64,000 nucleotides of DNA. Source: Sipunculus nudus (taxonomy: Eukaryota; Annelida; Sipuncula; Golfingiida; Sipunculidae). Shown in pieces: positions 60,684 through 64,000 of the stretch (its first letter is position 1; each line of letters starts with the position of its first letter). The notes below the pieces were generated by a model, which was not told where the DNA came from, ran no database searches, and saw only the letters and a program-made list of their open reading frames with translations. The position numbers and the translations under genes were made by a program. Where the stretch lies: the NCBI GenBank assembly GCA_026874595.1, contig CM049317.1:22817901-22881900 (forward strand), given 5' to 3'.

Positions 60684-63600
60684 GGACAAAGGAATCTGAC
60701 CAACTGATGGTATTGGTGATAATATATATATAAGGTCCCCTCTAACTCTCAACCCCATTTAACCCTACCCCCCTCCCCACCAAACCCTATGCCAACGAAA
60801 CCCAGTTGCCGCAGCTGAGGAGTAATAAGTATATCTCGGATGGGCTATGTAGATTTCTTAAATTGTTTTGACGTGAAAAGTTAAAAAATCAGGTGCGGAT
60901 CAATCTACTGTAACAATAACTCTGACTCAAAGCTCAGTTTTGGAAAACCAGCCGGAGAACAATATCGAAAAACTGTAACAGAATCGAACGTATATTGGTT
61001 TAGTCGCTACGGGGTGTACAATCATTGCTATGAGGTAATCGTCAAAGAAAGAGAAAAAAATAATTGCAATTGATGATTTAGATCTTTGGGGGGGGGGGGC
61101 TAAGAAAGTCTTAAATAAAAAAAAAATATTGAACCACATAATGATATAGAATTAAGCTCAATCCTGGTAATTTCCCTCTCCTTGTGGTGGCTTAATAACA
61201 TGGATTATTTTATTATCCTGTAGTCATAAGGCAAACAAATATAGGCATAGTTCTAAGGCACCGCCGGCGTCAATTTTAACCTCCCGCATCATTCTTTTTA
61301 TTATTCAAGAAGAAAAATTAATAACTATTTGATAAGGTTTCCTTTGTTATGTAGTGCTTTTACATGTTTAGCAAAAAAAAAGTTATTATTTTCCTGATCA
61401 TATATGACATTTTTTCGAAACATACAAAAAAGTTAAAAAACAAAAATAGGAGGCAACAGCAATAATTCTTCCTGTATTAATTTATGCTAATTTGAAAGCC
61501 TTCCATGGGTTGTATATCCACACGCCCTCGATATCAAACTCATGAATATTGTTTCAGCTTTTAATGTTTTATGTGTTGTTTACGAGTTCACTTCTTGACA
61601 AAGGGTTTTTATGGACCTGTGGTGGTTTGTGTCCCTATTAACTTTTAGATTTGTTTTCTCATTAAGACCCTGGACATTTTTGTGTTATATGCAAATTATG
61701 TCCGCCAATTCAAACTGTTACCATCAACATCTAAAGAAATAACCATGATATTTGATCAAACATGTCGTCTTGACTGAGATAAATTTATAGTTACATTATT
61801 TTTAATTATGCCATGTTTCCGGGATGTTAGCTCCATATTTTGATTTCAATTATGGACATTAGCGCCGCCATTGAAGAAAATATTTTTTATTTTAACTTCT
61901 TGAAGACGTTCATTGTCATGAGTGACACGTTTGTGATCGTCATTCGGATATGAAAATTATTAACGTCGATCTGGATTGAGACAGCAAAAAAATAATTAGG
62001 GGTCGAAAAAGTCGATATCGATTTGACTGACAACGCGAATCCACAAAGCCATTTAGCGGCTGTTCCCCCGCTATTTTCGCCCCAGTCGTCTACTCATTAG
62101 GAACCGAGACGCCAGGATTAGAAAGATACTGGTTACACGTAAATAGCATGTACCAGCGTCATTCCGAGAAGAGAAAAAGAGTGACGGCATTGTTCCCTGA
62201 ATAATGCAGCAGGGTATCTTGTTTTGGACATTTCGATTAGACAGGCTGAGTTTTGTAACTTCTCAAGGTGTCGAATAGTTTTCAGTATTAATTTATTTGT
62301 ATTATAAAATCTCAATGATTTTAATTCTCATTTTAGACAATATCCAGCAAGTCCTTTGTGCTTTTTTCCCCTTGTTTTTAAATATCTACAGAATTGATAT
62401 TTATTATTTGATAATGGCCATACAATTTATACCGTTCTTTTTTTTAAATAAATATATTAAATTTTCAATCAACAATATTGTACAGGGAGTATCTTACCTT
62501 GTGACATTGATTCTTGACAGCAGCTATTCAAATAGAATGATTCCTTGACCGGAGCTATTTAAATGGAGGATATGGAAGTTTGTCACTGTTTGTCACGTGC
62601 AAATTATTGCCGCCTTATGCGAAATATGTTTCCTTCAACGTCCCAGAAAATGACTATATATGATATATTCAAACAAGTCTTTTTCACTTCCTGTTATCTG
62701 GAATTCCATAGTCATTTTTTTCAGATATAATTTTTACGGATAGAAGGTTCATATTTTGATTTCAATGATGTACGTTATCGCCGTCATTGGTGATATACAA
62801 TTGTTACCCATAAGATCCTGATTGATTCTATTGATTTATTATAACATATTTCATCAGGATAGCTCATTCAGCAAATGCTATTCTTCGATTAGGTCCTGCT
62901 ACAGTTTAAAAACATATGATGCAATAGAAATACAATTGATATATGAACCTGTGTACAATAAAAGTATATTTTAAACAATCAAGACATTTGATTTGTATTC
63001 ACAAGTTATCATTCAAGCTCAATCAGAGTACTTTAATGATTTAGCGATCAATAATATCTGATAAATGCCAGCCAAAACATGGAAAAATAGTATCTGTTTG
63101 CGACGTGTATTTATATAATATATAAAACTTAAACTGATAAAAAAGGGTTAACAGTGTCAAATTATTTACACTTCCTTCAGGGAATGTTTCAATATTTTTG
63201 TGAAAATGAGAAAAGATTTGATTCGAAATTACCCCCATAGTTGATATCTATGACCATAATGTGTAAAATTCAGACTATTAATTAAAGAGGGTGGAGCTAT
63301 TCCACGATAACAAGTTTCTTCAATGTTGTCTAACTTTACCTAATAAAATGTTTTAAAAAATTTAATTGAAAAAAAAACAAATTACTAAATTAAAAACAAA
63401 ATAATGTTAAAATGATGTTTATATTCTGATATGAGATGATGCCAGTCTCATACGACTTAACGATGTTATCTTACTTTATACAATAAAAATATCTAAATAA
63501 CTAAATTTAACATAAATTCCTTTAAAATCGTGCCATAGATTTAGTGTGCATTTTAGTTAATTTGCACTGAATAACACATCTATCCAACGATTTTAAAAGA

Positions 63601-64000
63601 GTAACACAATCCTATATCTCGTAGGGTAGCGTATATGTAAGAAACTCCTGATTATACAAAACATTTAAAGTAGTGTATAGTATGTCTGTCAATTACCGTT
63701 TAACAACTATTATGTATCACTTGTGTTTCTTCAGTGTTCTTATTTGTGGTGGACCATCCAGCACTAACAGGGACGAATTCAGGGAGGATGGGGTTCAGGA
63801 GTGATACCCATTACTGGAAGAAAATAAATTTTACTTTTTTTTTACAAATTGAAAAGCTAACCCACCCGCCCCGCTTGACGGTATTTTTTTAAAATATATT
63901 CGATGGGTATTTGTTTCTCGGTTTAAAAAGCAAACACCTCCTTCCGAAACTCCTGAGTCTTCCCCTGCATGGTACCGATTTGTTTGCCCAGTCGTTAACG
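60684..64000 (+). repeat. Giant tandem repeat unit, copy d (cut by window end)
   Basis: Phase marker at 60702. Up to about 63.5 kb it follows copy b closely; after that it follows copy c (GATTATACAAAACATTTAAAG at 63650, GGTTCAGGAGTGATACC at 63791). It therefore looks like a recombinant. The array continues beyond the window. Confidence 0.9.

Noticed and set aside
27455-64000. CRISPR or rDNA array as an explanation of the tandem repeats
   Set aside because: Units are ~11 kb, lack short spacers and contain no rRNA-like sequence.

Overview
This window looks like gene-poor, AT-rich DNA from an animal nuclear genome. The base composition, the abundant (TA)n, (GA)n and (CT)n microsatellites, tRNA-derived SINEs with a metazoan-type central domain, a hAT-type non-autonomous transposon and large tandem duplications all fit a marine invertebrate, and a mollusc is my best guess (inference only). 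There is no bacterial-style gene organisation. The longest open frame is 135 codons and no frame is recognisable as a complete gene. I found no rRNA, functional tRNA, CRISPR array or viral gene. The window is intergenic or intronic; small exons could be missed by eye. The only coding hint is a short minus-strand, splice-bounded frame near 13.0-13.2 kb that faintly resembles a short-chain dehydrogenase segment.

Layout. 0-13 kb: mostly unique AT-rich sequence with two copies of one tRNA-derived SINE family (3.5 and 6.7 kb), a degenerate ~380-bp tandem satellite (4.4-5.35 kb), a ~430-bp dispersed repeat present twice (5.95 and 9.75 kb), a short element with GCCTCCGCCA inverted ends (11.2 kb), a 106-bp tandem pair (11.7 kb) and several microsatellites. 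14.16-19.39 kb: a 5.2-kb foldback-type element whose long inverted arms each contain a ~740-bp subrepeat in direct order, flanked by TA/TA. 19.4-27.4 kb: unique sequence with a second SINE-like family (21.6 and 26.1 kb) and an inverted copy of a dispersed repeat (27.15-27.34 kb).

27.455 kb to the window end is a tandem array of giant units, ancestrally about 11 kb: copy a 27455-38192, copy b 38193-48444, copy c 48445-60683, copy d 60684 onward (truncated by the window). Copies alternate in type (a resembles c, b resembles d), giving a higher-order repeat of about 22.5 kb. The outermost copy a is the most decayed. Copy b carries a 466-bp insertion and copy c a 1,228-bp hAT-like insertion; the empty sites in the other copies confirm both. 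Copies also differ by several 0.2-1.1 kb deletions. The unit encodes no recognisable protein and itself contains internally duplicated segments about 2 kb apart.

Nothing here forms a gene pathway. The biology on view is repeat biology: tandem amplification, conversion between copies, transposon insertion and foldback formation.
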